Of a stretch of 64,000 bases of DNA, positions 48,101 to 61,000 are shown in pieces. This DNA comes from Angiostrongylus vasorum. Lineage: Eukaryota; Nematoda; Chromadorea; Rhabditida; Metastrongylidae. Within the stretch, counting starts at the first letter, position 1, and the number at the start of each line of letters is the position of its first letter. The notes below the pieces were generated by a model that saw only the letters and a list, made by a program, of their open reading frames with translations, did not search any database and was not told where the DNA came from. Both the position numbers and the translations under genes were made by a program. The DNA lies in the NCBI GenBank assembly GCA_018806985.1, contig JADANN010000108.1:2046001-2110000 (forward strand). The letters are read 5' to 3'.

Positions 48101-51100
48101 ATTACTACATTTTCTAACACATTTAAGCCTTTGTTAAGCTGATTGAAATGGTACTCCCAAAGCGTGAACATCGTGTCGTTTTGCTGCATGAGTTCAAGCT
48201 TGGACGTGAGGCAGGAACGTCAAATTCACAGACTCTTCTTAAGACTTCGTACCAGGGATATGAGTCTTTGCGACCTCGTTGGTCGTGGAAATGTGGTGTG
48301 CCTCTCAACACTTAAGTTGACGACGGCCATCTGAAGCCGATAATGAGGCTGCGCTTCCAAAAACTGCTTCATGGGTTGTAGAAGAACTAAACATTCACGA
48401 TTCAACAACCGTACACCATTTGATGCATACTGAAGAATAAAAAGAAAAAACTCTATAATTGGGCGCCTGAATGAAAAAAGAGCGAAATCGCTGTCGTAAT
48501 TCTGTTTTATGCCTCTTCTGCATTACTAAAACAAGGAATTCAACTATCGCATTGTGACTTAAGAAAAGTACGAGAAACGACGACATTGATTTAATTAGAT
48601 GAGATCCTAATTGTTCCTCGATGTTGAATTTTTAGGGAGAGATTATTATGACGAATTTTTTTATTTCGGCGGAGGGGAGTCACGTAGTACAGAGCGTTCT
48701 GATCTCGCCCAAGAAATATAGAATATGTGTTATCCAGTCTTGTCCAACAGAAAACACAACCTTCTTGCACAACAGCGTTACACTGTAGAATTTGAATGAT
48801 TTGGGCTATGAAACACACCCATCATATTCAGTGGACCTCTCGCTAAAAATCTCGCCCTTCTCTGTCAACAACTACTGGCTGAGAAAATCTTCAAGAACCA
48901 AAGTGCTGTTGCTGAAAGTATCGGTGAAGAATTTATGGAATCTAGAATTCGAGGGTTCAAAGCTCCCGCGATAAACAACATTTAATTTTCTGGGCAAAAA
49001 TGTGTCAATTCCACAACGCAGGCCTAGCCGCCACGCCAACCACAATCGCGTGTTGGTCGAATTCACCGTGCATACCACCTCCGCATCCTCTGGGTATCGC
49101 TGGTGCTTGAGCTCCTGCGGCGGTGAAACGATCACAGAATCTAATTCTCCCGGATAGGGTAGTCACTCGCTCGAAGCTCACCGGAAGTCCCGAGTTTTGC
49201 AAAAATCTTAGCATCATTTTGGTTGTAATCCACGTAGTACCTTGCCATGAAAAAAAGTGGGCAGTAAATGAAAAGCTAAACGTTGATCCTTGAGTATATT
49301 CAAAATCAGCGCCAGCACTTATCCATCGGCAACGACGAGTTTGAAGTCCAGCTGGGCCAGACCATTATGACTGTGCGCAAACTGGTATGCATTCGGCTGT
49401 CACTAGTGGATGATTGAGGAGCACTTGTACGCGACGTGCATGGTTTCCGTAGGTGGCCTATTGCGCTCTACACCAACTTTACTAGTGAATAATATTCTAT
49501 TACTAGTGAATAATGTCTTATGAGAAATGACTTCCTAAGCAAGCTAATAACACGAAGAGTCTCCAAGATGTCTACCGTGTAGATCATTTCTCTTTCTGGC
49601 CCCACATAGGGAATAGCCATTCAGTTGAGCTTTCACATTGGACACTCAATCACACATGGGGACAGACGCTGAAGTGGGAGACGGTTTCACGTCTTTCTCA
49701 CTTCCTGGGCCTTTTACTGCCTGATTTTCACATTTTCTGAGTTCCAAGAAACTATAATTGTGACGGCACATCAAACTCAACGATCTCAAATCCGGAGTTG
49801 AGCTAAGCGCACAAAGATGTTTTGACTGGAAAACGTGTCAAATAAATATATGCCATTGACACCAATTTGTGGAGTGAACAAGAAGTCACAGTGGTGTTTT
49901 AACTTCCTGCCAGCACAATATGATTAACACAAGTTAACTTTTTTGGCAGTTACACACTTCTGCTTTGCACGTATGAGATTTCTTAGCGAGATGGAACTCC
50001 TTTGTTGGCAATAGGTTCGACCTAGCGCTAAAATTAGGAAAAGTTGTTCATCTATCAATTTTGCTTAGTTACTTAAAGACACCTCTGGGAACGGTAGATC
50101 ACTTACATGTTCGTATGTGTACTTCCGAGAGCTACAGGAATGCTAATTTCGTATTCGCCGTTCCTGCGACGTTCTTCGTGAGTTTCACATCGAGACTAAA
50201 ATTTTGGAAGTATTGCGCTTTCACCATTCCACCCTGTTTGATAACTCATTTCCACAATTATTTACCATTGAATTTTCTCACTATGTGGTGCCGACGGACA
50301 CATACGTGTAATAGTAGGAGACCCCGTCATGGTAATGACCTGGTAAAGTGCTTCAGATGTAGCGAGGATTAAGGTCATAGAGAGTAACTGGGGGAATGCA
50401 AAAGTGCACTTGCTACCCTGGAAAATGCTTTGACCACCTTGATTTCTGTCAATCATCGATTCGCGGTTGTTTACTGAAACCACTACCAGCCACAAAAAAC
50501 CGATGAGTGGCTCATAGCAACCATTAGAAAACGAAAGGGTCAGATTTTAACAGAATTGTTTTGTCCCGTAGAAACCTCGTAGTTCTATCGTTTCGCTTTT
50601 GGTCGTAATAATTTATGACAATTCACAAAAAGTTAAATGATTTGATTATTTAAACGATAATGCAATTTTATATGGCTGGAGTTCTTGCGTCTTCTTGTGT
50701 AGGAATAGATCCATCGTAATTGTTGTTGGATCCTGGTACTGGTTTACTCTTAGCTAGGCTTCCTGATGGAAACGTCGGACTCCTCATCTTTGGGGGACCC
50801 TGCTGGGAGGACGAATCCCCTGCTGTGCATCGCAGTCCGACACCCAGGAACACCTCCCAGCCACGATGAGGCGGTAAACCGTTGGGAGGATACCGGATCC
50901 ACCACCGTCTTGGTATCAAAGTCGCATGGTGGTAAATCTCCCTCTGATCCACAAGGGCTGCTACTGCCTGTCGTGGTGACGACCTGGGGCAGACTTTGGC
51001 CAGGCTGTCCTCGGGATTCCAGGGAGCCACAATGGCTTAACCAGCAAATCTCTGAGAGATGGTGATTATGCTGGGGGCCCGCACAACTAGTGAGGACGGG

Positions 51101-53558
51101 CCGTTTAAGTATCAAGTAAGTAAGTAATTGTTGTTGACATTCGAGAAGGATCCGAGTAGGCCTATGGGAGTAATGTTCCTCGCCTTCAAGTTTAGTGAGA
51201 GAGCAAACTCGGACTTTCCTTCTTTTTTTTGCATTTGTGGTTTATTCGAAATTAGATGGAACAATAGAAATTTGATATTTACCAAAAGCCATTGTTTAGG
51301 GAAATCTTGCACGAATTGCAACCGCCATCTTCTTCCTGGGATTGCAGTTCTTTCATGTGAGTGATGATGAGCGCCTGTTTCTTATGTTTTATTTTACTAA
51401 CTTCAATATAAGTTACGAAAAAAACCTGCTTATTGTTAGCAATTCTCGAGGATTCGAGGGGATTGTGAAAGCTGAGATTTGAGGTTTTTTTCTTAATGAA
51501 GAAGAACATCGACTATCCATTAAATGGACCTTCTGGTATTTTCAGCGGAATAGTTGCATTCTGTTCGTCCATTTAACAGTCGTAGAGACTCCATCTGGAT
51601 TTATTTTTATGTATTTGAAAAGCCACGGTTACTACCGTCATCACGATCACGGTGCTTGTTCGATTCCTCTCCGGACCAACCAAGCCTCTCATCCCTCCGG
51701 GGTCGTGAAATTAGTACCGGACTTGTCTAGGAAAAATTCACTCTCTGCAATCCAATTGAGAACGCTCCAGCCCGGCTACCTCAGGTCTTTAGGGAAAATT
51801 ACTCGACCAGCATTCTACGACATTCAAGATCAAATGAAAATCCTCACGCAGCAACCGAAGCCTCACGTAAAGACTTGGGAGAGCTTCGTGGACGATGTAC
51901 TCGAGAAAACGAACTGGATGTGAGATGTGCTGGGATCCGCACAGTAGACGTGAAGATGGTTCAAGTAGAATAAAACGAAAGTAAAATAGAGAAGTAAGAA
52001 ACAGCCGCATCACTTCTGTTGTGGCACTTTAGCACAAGGCTCCATATTGGGAACATCTTGGCACTTATTACCGTTTCTATTGCGCCATAGTGATAATCAT
52101 TATTTATTTATTTTACTTGACCCGTCATACATCTACTGTGCGGGTCTCAGCATTTCTTGCATTAGATGCGTTTTTCCGCGCATTCCTCGTCCACAAGGAT
52201 CTTCGAATATTCGCATTTTCTTCGTTCCCACGTGGACTGGAGGAGACCGTTTGGGGAAGGAATTGAACCAGCATCTTGCCCCATGATGGACTAGACTACA
52301 TCAGTAGCCACTACGCATTATCTCACTTCACGATGTTCGGAAGCAAGACGCATCCTCAATCGATTGGTCATTACCGAATGCTTTAACTTTTATGGCAAAC
52401 CACTTGATTGTGTGAGATACGATGAAGATTCGTTTGAAATCGAAGTATCACTTTCATGAAGGTGCACTGTCCTGACGGAATTTAACAATCTCATGGATCA
52501 AAAACGGCCAAAACGTTTATTGAATCAGGAGTAAAGTCTCTCATGTCAACAAAAACTAGTGACGTAACTATTGTGGTTATTGTGTTCTCTAGAAGGTTTG
52601 TGGGATGACATTAGATTCTAGGTGCCTTTTCGTCTCCAGCGTTTTAATAAACTTGCCATTGTTAGAGATTGTAGTTGGACTTCCTAGATATACATACGTA
52701 GTCTTATTCGCTGTTTTAGAGTAGCGAAGACTCAAAGTGTAGATTTAAATCTTTGTAATAAAGATTGTCAAACTCAACTTCTTCTCATCGTCCTTCTTCT
52801 TTAGTAGTGAGGGGCCTTACAGTGTAGGGTAATCTGCTATAGAATGCGGGGTACATGGATTTTTGTTGTGAACTGATACTGATACATGTACAGAACCTTG
52901 TGTCGGTTTTTCAAGAACAGTTCCTAAGAGCGCAATAACTTCGTGATCAATGGTGAGATTAATCGAAGACCCTCGTTGGATCTTCGTAGAATACTGGATT
53001 ATCGTCGTTTTAGATTAGTTTTTATCTACACTGTCATGGGCAGTACACATATACGAGATTTTCCAGATCTCTCTTCTCATGATCATCATAGCAAAATTCC
53101 AACGTATCTATAACAGACGGAGAGGAATCATCATGGATCATCAGGTACGCTGAAGATCATTTATTTGCTGCTTGCTGCTTTGCTCGAATTTTCTCTGAAA
53201 TCCCTGGTCATGATGCCCGAAGAGGTTTTTGTGGAAACGGCTAATTTTTAACCGAGAACACTGGATTAAAATATGTGGTCCAGCTGTGGTTTCGTGGCAC
53301 TGGCAGTATCTGCCAGTCATGTAGTCACATAAAATTTTGAGCTATTTAGCACAAGGTACTCGTTTAAGCTTGTGAACTCATTAGGGAATTGGATTTCAGT
53401 ATGACTCACGCGCCTACCCTGGAGCACCATCGTCCACATACGCCTATTCGCCCGACAACCGCCGAGACCATTATACTTCGGATCACCGTAACCCCAGAGA
53501 CTATAGCAGAGACCATGCGCCTCCTGGACCTCATGACCATACCGGATATCGCTATTGA
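45147..53558 (+). CDS. Four-transmembrane LAPTM/MARVEL-like nematode protein
   Basis: Exons: 45147-45230, 45690-45948, 46143-46217, 46511-46617, 50130-50177, 53067-53144 and 53400-53558. They sum to 810 nt in one frame (269 residues). Exon 1 starts MAKVEVQIRSCFCCGLS and runs into TM1. Exon 2 gives TM2-like residues (IIQILYSLLTGLAAWG) and a long loop. Exon 3 is TM-like (YTTLVVNIFVYVCVVLAS). Exon 4 contains PWMIIMAIDIIRGFISVLF. Exon 6 contains ISLLMIIIAKFQRIYNRRR. Exon 7 encodes a tail rich in Tyr, Asp, Arg, His and Pro, ending TGYRY. The cysteine-rich N-terminus and PWM...D...RG motif resemble nematode LAPTM4-like membrane proteins, likely endosomal or lysosomal (inference). The short exon 5 has a weak acceptor and is the least certain. 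A GC-rich upstream ATG at 45015 is in frame and would add 44 basic residues; I chose 45147 because the family starts there. Confidence 0.72.
46620..48140. other. Intron of the four-TM gene
   Basis: No exon or clear repeat recognised; separates exon 4 from the mariner relic. Confidence 0.45.
48150..49020 (+). pseudogene. Degraded mariner-family transposase
   Basis: Scattered frames match a mariner transposase in order: an N-terminal HEFKLGREA-type helix-turn-helix near 48185, QRxFLRxRTRDMSL near 48235, then LGYETHPSYSVDLS (the HPPYSPDL region) at about 48800, KIFKNQSAVAESI-type residues at 48880, and INNI...KCVN near 48970-49010. Many stops and frameshifts. The catalytic triad cannot be followed. 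No terminal inverted repeats were identified. Confidence 0.65.
49115..49260 (-). repeat. Repeat D fragment
   Basis: Contains GAAGTCCCGAGTTTTGCAAA and ATCTTAGCATCAT, followed by the family flank (CAGTAAATGAAAAGC complement). Confidence 0.5.
50728..51125 (+). repeat. Repeat C copy with inverted 5' half
   Basis: The 5' half lies inverted at about 50728-50890; the 3' half (50895-51125) is in plus orientation and ends TATCAAGTAAGTAAGTAA. The GGATCC hexamer flanks the inverted piece on both sides (50728-50733 and 50895-50900). Confidence 0.8.
51640..51968 (+). repeat. SINE-B copy
   Basis: Shares GGTGCTTGTTCGATTCC, CAATCCAATTGAGAACGCTC and CATTCTACGACATTCAAGAT; the head is partly lost. Confidence 0.7.
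52120..52330 (-). repeat. SINE-B fragment
   Basis: Minus copy with CATCTACTGTGCGGGTCTCAG and GGAAGGAATTGAACCAGCAT; an internal portion is deleted. Confidence 0.55.
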
Positions 53559-53959
53559 TGACCGATGTGTAGTTGGATTCCTGTACAGTTTGGTTCGTTT
53601 CTTGCCGAAACAGAACTCGTTGCCTCTTTCACTGCCATCCTTTTATTGTTTACTCTATTCTCGTACTGGTATGCATGAATCAGATGAAACTGTCAGTTAT
53701 CTGTCTTCTAGCCAACAATGCGTATGTTTTCGAGAATATTTTCAAACACCAATGAGATTTCTGAATATCTTGACCAGCATATTCGCAATAAATGGCCAGA
53801 CGATCAGAATGACGACGGTTTTCCATGAAATTCCTCGCATTGCCATCAGATGAATGGTCTGAAACGTACGCTGAATTAAAGAAATGATCAGCTTTGCTGA
53901 ACAGAACAGAACAATCTGTGCTAGAGACCGTTAGGGATTACTGGATATTGTTTTTGTTC

Positions 53960-53965
53960 AATAAA
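53960..53965 (+). terminator. Polyadenylation signal of the four-TM gene
   Basis: AATAAA about 400 nt after the stop at 53556-53558, within AT-rich sequence. Confidence 0.4.
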
Positions 53966-54127
53966 AAATTGTTTCAAATATCTTGAAATGTTTTCACAAC
54001 TGTCAAATTAGTTACTTTTTTATATTGTCGTGAACAATCATCGGAGTAGTCTGAGAATGTATCGATTATTGATGGCGAGGTTAAATGGCGGTCAGTTTAA
54101 AAATAGTGGATCGCTATACGTTAGCTA

Positions 54128-54490
54128 GTAGGCGGATAGCATAGTGCTATTGATGCTCATCATCACCAACATGGTGCTAGTTTGATCCCGTACCGTGCTA
54201 ACCAAGCCTCTCATCCCTCCGGAGTCGGGAAATTGGTACCGGAGTTGCCTGGGAAAAAACCACTGTCTGCAATCCAGTTGGGAACGCTTCAACCCGGCTA
54301 TCTCAGGACTCCAAGAAGAATTGCTCAACCAACATTCTACGACATTCAAGATGAAATGAAAATCCTCAAGCAGCAACCGAAGCCACACGTCAAAGTTGGA
54401 AGATCTTCGTGGATGATGGATGCGAGGAAACGAATTGGATGTGAGAAGTGCTGGAATCCGCACAGTAGATGTGAAGACGGGTCAAATAAA
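54128..54490 (+). repeat. SINE-B copy
   Basis: Head AGGCGGATAGCATAGTGCTA, box-B-like GTTTGATCCCG, intact body to CGCACAGTAGATGTGAAGAC. Confidence 0.7.
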
Positions 54491-54539
54491 ATAAAGTAAA
54501 AAAAATAAATATGTTAGCTAGTACCCATTTCTGCAGGAT

Positions 54540-54790
54540 GCATTTCGCCAGAAAGGCCGACCATATTGGATGGCGGAGTAGGTCAACCTCCCTGCTGTGT
54601 AAAAGGTCACCGCTGAGCGAGGAAATTTCATCCGAGCCGTGCTCCACTTCACTACATTCGACTCTGCCGCAACGAACACCCATACCGTGAGGATGACCAC
54701 CCACAGACCATCGAGTCAGATCAGTCCGGCTCTGAAGAAGACGAAGACGTCGGGACGTTAGACGAACACTCCACAAACCGACTCTCCTTT
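54540..54790 (+). repeat. MITE-E copy
   Basis: Ends with CCGGCTCTGAAGAAGACGAA then GACGTCGGGACGTTAGACGA, the family 3' signature. Confidence 0.5.
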
Positions 54791-54887
54791 GAATTCGATA
54801 TGAATTATCAACGCACCCTCTTTCATTAGTATATAATATTTCAGTAATATTATAATTTGTGCAAGCTGATAATGACACCGATTTCGC

Positions 54888-55200
54888 AGGATGTATTGTC
54901 CGGAAAAATCAAGTTATGATCGTCGGACAACAACAACCGTCTTGTATAAAACAGCATCGCCGGGTGGGATTGCTTCGTTCCAGCGATGCTTCACCGAGGA
55001 AGATCCGACTCGCTACAACGACGAAGACACCACTCGAGAGCAGGAAAAGCCGTGGGGAACGACTCTGGTCATCGGCTCTGATGAAGATGAAATCGTCGTA
55101 ACGTAAGCCGAATAAAATTTATTTTATCAACTTCGTGTTAGCTCGTCAACGAAACAAGGTACATTAGCCGAATAAATCTTTTCACCAGCCTCGAGTGAGC
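54888..55200 (+). repeat. MITE-E copy that mimics a 3' exon
   Basis: TTTCGCAG at 54889 is followed by an open frame (54891-55106) and AATAAA just after the stop, which looks like a terminal exon. The same CATCGGCTCTGA...CGAATAAA order recurs in the MITE-E copies, so I call it a repeat. Confidence 0.45.
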
Positions 55201-55319
55201 TTAGTAATCCAAGAATAGGATGATTGTCTGTTTGGCAGTACTAGCTTCTTGGACGAGGGAAATATCGAATTCCCACATATTCGTAACCCTACTTAGATGA
55301 TCCTCCTTGACATATCGTG

Positions 55320-55935
55320 TATGCGCCAGCACTTCTTCCACTCGTTTCGCTGTTCTTGCAACCACTTATTCATGCGGGAGATGGAGTTTCTGTGGGTTTC
55401 GCTGCCGCTTGAGGATGTGTCGTTCTCTGTCCACCTGAATGCTCATCGCGCATACCGTCCTGTGAAACCTTGAAAAAGACCTAATAGGACGTTGTCAGAA
55501 CCCCACTGGATGACAGAGTGGTTCGCTAGCTTGTTAAAAGCGCGATGGTTAGGAAATCGGTACAATAGTACAACATTCGTGGCCTCTGAATTCGCCTAGG
55601 GTCAACCAAATCTTCCACATGTCCACCGCCCGCAAATTGCTACTAGCGTTGCGTGGGAACGGCTGGAAAGGCTCCATGCGACTCAAAAAAGGCGGCGATT
55701 TTTTTAAACTGGAAACTAGCGAACGTCAAAGCAGAGTTATCCCTGGATTCAAGACAGAATGAACTCGATCAGCACTCGATGACATTGGTAAAAAAACATG
55801 AAGTTCTCAGCTGGTGAGTCAACCCACGTGCACATCCAAAGGCGTTCGTTGCTGCGAATGCGAGACAATGAGCAGAACCAAAAAAGAGAAAAAACCTGAA
55901 GTCCGCACAGCAGATGAAGCCAGATCGTATAAATA
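55320..55935. repeat. Two diverged SINE-B fragments in opposite orientations
   Basis: 55320-55450 is a minus fragment (CGCCAGCACTTCTTCCACTC). 55570-55935 is a plus fragment (GTTGCGTGGGAACGGCTG to GTCCGCACAGCAGATGAAG). Both are heavily mutated. Confidence 0.4.
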
Positions 55936-56410
55936 AATAAATAAATAGAAACAATGTTATACTTTTTAATACTGGCAAAACGAGGAACATTTCTGTTCTC
56001 TTCAAAACCCCAGTGTTCATACGGCACTTTGCTTGCACAAAAACCTATGAAAAAATTGCGACGGCAGTACTCAGGCAGGCTGCATGCCAGGCTACGACAT
56101 ATCTACTCGACAGGCCAACTGCGGATTACGAAGTTGAACGACGAGTACTGAAGTTGTACAACAGCGAAATTTTGGCGACTGGGACATAAACGGCCGACTG
56201 TTCTAGAAATCGGATACGCTTGCAGTGGTCGAACGAACGCGAATGAGTGAACGAGTGAGTGAGCGAACACGAATTATTAACAGAACAGTCTGGTGCACGT
56301 ATACTGTTGGAAGTAGCAGTGGCTGTTCGATGCAGCATGAGAACCCAACGAGTATGCAGTTTATTGAGCAATGTATGATCTTGTAGTTCTCCTTTCTAAT
56401 ATTCCACAGA

Positions 56411-56695
56411 GGGCGCCTGTAGCGCAGTGATCGGAGGTGTCCTGCAACACATATGTGGATTCGATTCCGGCGCCCATGGCCCACCAAACCTTCCACTTTC
56501 TCCGGGGTCGGCAAATTGGTGCCAGACTTGTCTCGAAGGATAGCAGCAGTGGCTCGATGCATCGGTAGACCAGCACGAGTCATTGTAAAGGCCAGATATC
56601 CATTCAATCACCTCCAAACGATGCTTAATGAAGTCGAATCCATGCGCATCCCCAGGAATTGATCAACGCAGAAAGTTTTATCGTTTATCTTTTAA
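56411..56695 (+). repeat. SINE-A copy
   Basis: Head GGGCGCCTGTAGCGCAGTGA, box-B-like GATTCGATTCC, tail TTTATCTTTTAAT. Confidence 0.75.
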
Positions 56696-56779
56696 TATTC
56701 CATAGTTCGACCCCAAGAGATGATAAGATATCACCTTTGTTGATCAGTCACTCATTGACGATTGGATGGCACTCCGAGA

Positions 56780-56885
56780 TTCATCTTGTTCATTTTCTTC
56801 TGCTTCTGTTTTTTCTCTTCAGTATTTCCCTTTTTCTCCTTCTTCTTCTTATTATTATTATTGTTTCTATTATTAACTACTAGTG
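56780..56885 (+). repeat. Pyrimidine-rich low-complexity tract
   Basis: TTCTTCTGCTTCTG..., CTTCTTCTT and ATTATTATT runs. It gives false open frames of Phe/Ser/Leu. Confidence 0.7.
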
Positions 56886-57565
56886 CAGTAATAATGACAA
56901 CATTGTTGTCAACACATTTGCAACGATGGCTCGATAACCGAGGAGATTTTCTGATAACTATAGTACTTAAGAATTAAGCAGACATACAGAAGACTCCCTC
57001 ATCCTGCACAGTTTTCTCTACGGCTTTATCCTAAGTTTTTGGGACCACATAAAATAGATAATGTAGAAACTATACAAAAGCAATACAATGAATATTTAAG
57101 ACTTCCGTGGGCTGTCATTACCAAGAACGATGCATTAACGAACACAGTCGTTCTCTACGGGACGAGTTCCCAACTCATTAAACCGCCTCGCTGCTCAGAA
57201 CACAGGCCTCCGCGAACAAAAAGAAGAGAAGAAAAGATTTATGAGCTCCAAAACGTTAGTATGCCGATGTAATGAAGTAAATAGACTTGTGCTTTGCTAG
57301 CAAAGACTTACTGACTATGTTTTTGTTTGTATTAGTGAAATTTACTATGAACTGGATATGGTTGTTTGATGTGGGGACGCAGAGTTACTTCCAGCCAGGA
57401 ATGCATTGAACGCAACATATATGGCTCCGAAATTGTCAACACCATTATTTGCCCTTGATCAAACCTGTCACCGTTGAAATACATGGCAATGGATTTCAGT
57501 GGGCAGCAAAATAGTTGAATTGCTAAACGCTGAGAATTTACCTCACCTAGTGACCACCAAACCTA

Positions 57566-57836
57566 AGAGCACGTGTAGCGCAGTGGTCAGAGGCGCCCTG
57601 CAACACACACGTGGAATCGATCTCTGTGTCAATGGCCCACCAAGAGTTCCATCCATCCGGGGTCGACAAATTGTTACCAGACTTGCCTGGGAGGATAGCA
57701 GCATTGGTTCGATACATCGGTAGGCCACCGCGAGTCATTATAAAGGCCAAATATGCATTCAATCACATCTAACGATGCTTAATGAAATAGAATGCATGGC
57801 GCATCATCGCAGAGAGCTTTACCCTTTTATCCTTTA
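57566..57836 (+). repeat. SINE-A copy
   Basis: Head GCACGTGTAGCGCAGTGGTC, body CGGGGTCGACAAATTGTTAC, tail TTTTATCCTTTAG. Confidence 0.75.
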
Positions 57837-58004
57837 GCGATCACCAAAGCGATAAAAAAAACTTCAAAAATATCTGGATGATTAGATGGCATTTAGGATA
57901 AACCACAAAGTAACTCGCCAGCGAACAGGTGGTACTTAGTTGCAAGCTGACAAAAGGAACAACACAGATAGAGTTGTGGAAACCTCTGACAACGATATCG
58001 AAAT

Positions 58005-61000
58005 TTACACGACGCTATCAAAAGTGGTGAATGAAAAGTTGCTAGAGTAATAGAGGAACTTCCTAGGCTCCTCGAGCACAAATGTGGTTGGTCCTTCCGG
58101 TAGAAAATTACTGTAAAGTAGCTAAACGCCAAATAAAACCTGTTTGCTAATCTATGCAGAATCGCCAACCAATATGATTTATTGGAATAAATTTATGTTT
58201 AACGATCCCACAAGAAGTGTGGACGACAGACAAAAGATGAAAGAAAAACTGCATTCCTTAGTCTCAAGACATAAATGTGCTTCGGAACGAGATAAAATGA
58301 AGGCTCTGTTGATGTACAAAGAAAAGGGATATCGATATTTAAGTGATAATCACAACTTTAACTTATTATTTACTGCCTACTCTTTTTAATGGCACGGTAT
58401 GTTGCAAAATATAACTTCAATGATGCTGAGATATTTGTAAAACTTCGGACCGCAGGTGTCTGCGGTGGGGAACGAACGCCATATTACCCTTTCCGGGGGC
58501 TAACGTGTTCACCACCACACCATGCGGCTCCTTCGTTTCGCCTGTCTCTCAGCTAGTTCTATCCTATTTAAGTGATACTTTCTAAATTTTTATAGTATCA
58601 TCATAACACACAATTATTACTACAGGTAAAATACAGGTAACGACTGAAAATCAGTAATGGACAATGAAAAGATGCCTTACCGCTTTCCTGAACAGACCCT
58701 TAATTGTTGCATATCGTTGATCCGCAACAACATTAAAACATGATATCTGCAGAAGATGCAGCATTCAGATAGAACCAGAGAAATTTTTCGAAAAGAAACT
58801 TATAAGAACAAACCAGGCGGACCTCGGTCTTGTTTTCAGACGAAGCTGCATGTTTTCTCAGCTCACTTTCGCCTCTATCACGTGCTTTTGGTTCAGAAGT
58901 CTGGCTTGCGGGAGAGGATACTCTTAAAAAGAAAAAGAGCAATTTTTTGAACGTGGTTCAGATTCGAGGAACCTCAAGTAATTCTGTAACAAGTCTGATC
59001 CTGGAATTTATGTGATACTTTCATTATTTCTTGTCGTCGTATTACATGCGTACAACTTAGGAAAAGTGCAAATAACCCTTGAAAATCAGGAGCGAGATCA
59101 AAACCAACTCCACTACACGGACTCAGTTTCTGATTTCGTGAAGATCTCTGGTTGTAGCGAACATATACAAACAAGAACTGGAGTTAAGAATTTTTGAGGA
59201 CAGTAGGGAATCCTGTACAGCTTCGTCAGGCGGGTTGAATTTTACCACTGGTGTCCAATTTGGGTTCTTTTCGACCTTCGAATTAGCTAGCTGCATTATA
59301 TGAAATAGAATGAGTAAAATGATGTACTACGTAAACAGATCAGGTTCAGAAACCTGGAAAGGTATTGTTCATCTCTGGCGTCCACGTACTCCACGTCCGA
59401 ACATCCACTTTCTAATACCGCATTGTCCTCTATTCTACGATCACCTTCACTAAAAAGAAAAACTTAAATTAAACGGTTCTTGCTGAAAGAACGTAAGTAA
59501 AATGTACGACAGTGACCGTGAGTGTTCCGCTGAATCGTTAACATCCGTCCCATCTATGAGATCGTAGTTTTTCGATGTAGAATCTGCAGGGTGAAGCCCC
59601 AAGATTGCGAACTTCGGCACAAGCTGCTCGTAGAGTTCACTATGTATCCATTCCTCAAAAGATAGTTCATCGGTACGACTAGAATAACAACAATTTATGC
59701 TATATTCTAAAATGAAGCGTGAAGAGAAAAGCATGGAAGCCTACTAACATACTAACATCACATGCATGGAAGGCTATTGAAGTCAAACTATACTCCTTGT
59801 TTTAGCAGAGAGTGTACAAACAGCTTATTTTTCAAATCTACATCAGTTTTATACTGGATTCCAATGAGTTCTTTCATATGAAGCATTTCGCATCAGTTAG
59901 CCATGAGGCTACATGGCCGATATGTGGTTAGATCTAGCCCAAATCCATTGTATGCCCTGAGACACAAGTCAGTTCAGCGCAGGCATTTCCTATCTTGCAC
60001 TAGAAAGAGTTCCACTTATTTTGTTCGCTGATTCGGACTATCGTATGGAATTGCGTGCATGCTAGGAAAAATAGAGGACGGTTTTAGTCATCTGCAAAAT
60101 AGGTCGGAAATTTCTCTTTCGAGAGCTATACATAAATATCTTGGCCTGAAACATGTGAAAAAGGGCTTCATGCGAAAACCGCATAAACCTTAGTGTTAAT
60201 CAAGCACATACACGCCGATTTGTAATTCTGGGGACGCGCGATAGGAAATCCTGGAGAGTATGTTGTTAATAAACGGGATTGAGGCGATGCATATGATACT
60301 AAATTAACATCTTCTTCGATAAATGCTGTAAAACTAAGATGGAAATGAGAACATAACCAAGGTGGTCGTCTTGAATCCAATTCGTACCACATTTTTTGAT
60401 CTATGTAGAGCAAAGACAAGAAATCTTGGAACGACCATGTGCATTGCAGGATCATCTGTATTTCGCGACATTGATTTAACAGAAGGCACACGGAAACTGG
60501 AGACGCATGGCTGACGGGGGTTTTTTCTATTAAAGATGCTGATTTGATGAATCAGTGTCGTTTTGCTCGTGTTCACTTACACATCCAATGAGAGAACAAG
60601 GGTTTCGGCCAGCAACGTGTCAAGGTGTCACTAGGTCGTCGGCGGAAGGTTTCGCTAGCTTTTTATGGATCAGGGAAAAGTCCGCTCAATTGTCTGAGTT
60701 CAGGACTTAGGTTCTCCCTTCAAAGCAGTTATTTTTCACCAATTTGTTGTCAGCTGAGTTTCTAAATAGAAACACCGAACTGCTTCCCAGCTTGGATGAC
60801 CCTGCTTAGAGATAAGCCACCAGTGGGTTCGACTCCAAAGAACATCAAAGCCACGGCGAAATTACGGAACATTGAGAAGAAAACACCTTCTTTGACAGTC
60901 TTTTAATGCGACTGAAATCTTTGTTCAGAGTTTTCTTTGTTTTGGTTATGGTGGCGTTTGGCTGGATAGATTGCAGTCAACTATTGCTGTATTCGAGTAA

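Noticed and set aside
49311..49386. Exon-like stretch (acceptor AAATCAG, 25 codons, donor GTATGC)
   Set aside because: It directly adjoins repeat D flank sequence, has no partner exon in phase, and both strands stay open, so a repeat origin is as likely.
54891..55106. Apparent terminal exon (acceptor, 71-codon acidic frame, AATAAA after the stop)
   Set aside because: Its 3' half matches the MITE-E copies at 28.7, 35.3 and 54.7 kb, including the AATAAA, so it is more likely repeat sequence.
56762..56977. Phe/Ser/Leu-rich ORFs
   Set aside because: Produced by a pyrimidine-rich low-complexity tract.
60168..60576. Possible degraded transposase on the minus strand
   Set aside because: No consecutive transposase motifs could be matched; it may instead hold a linker exon of the acyl-CoA-binding gene.
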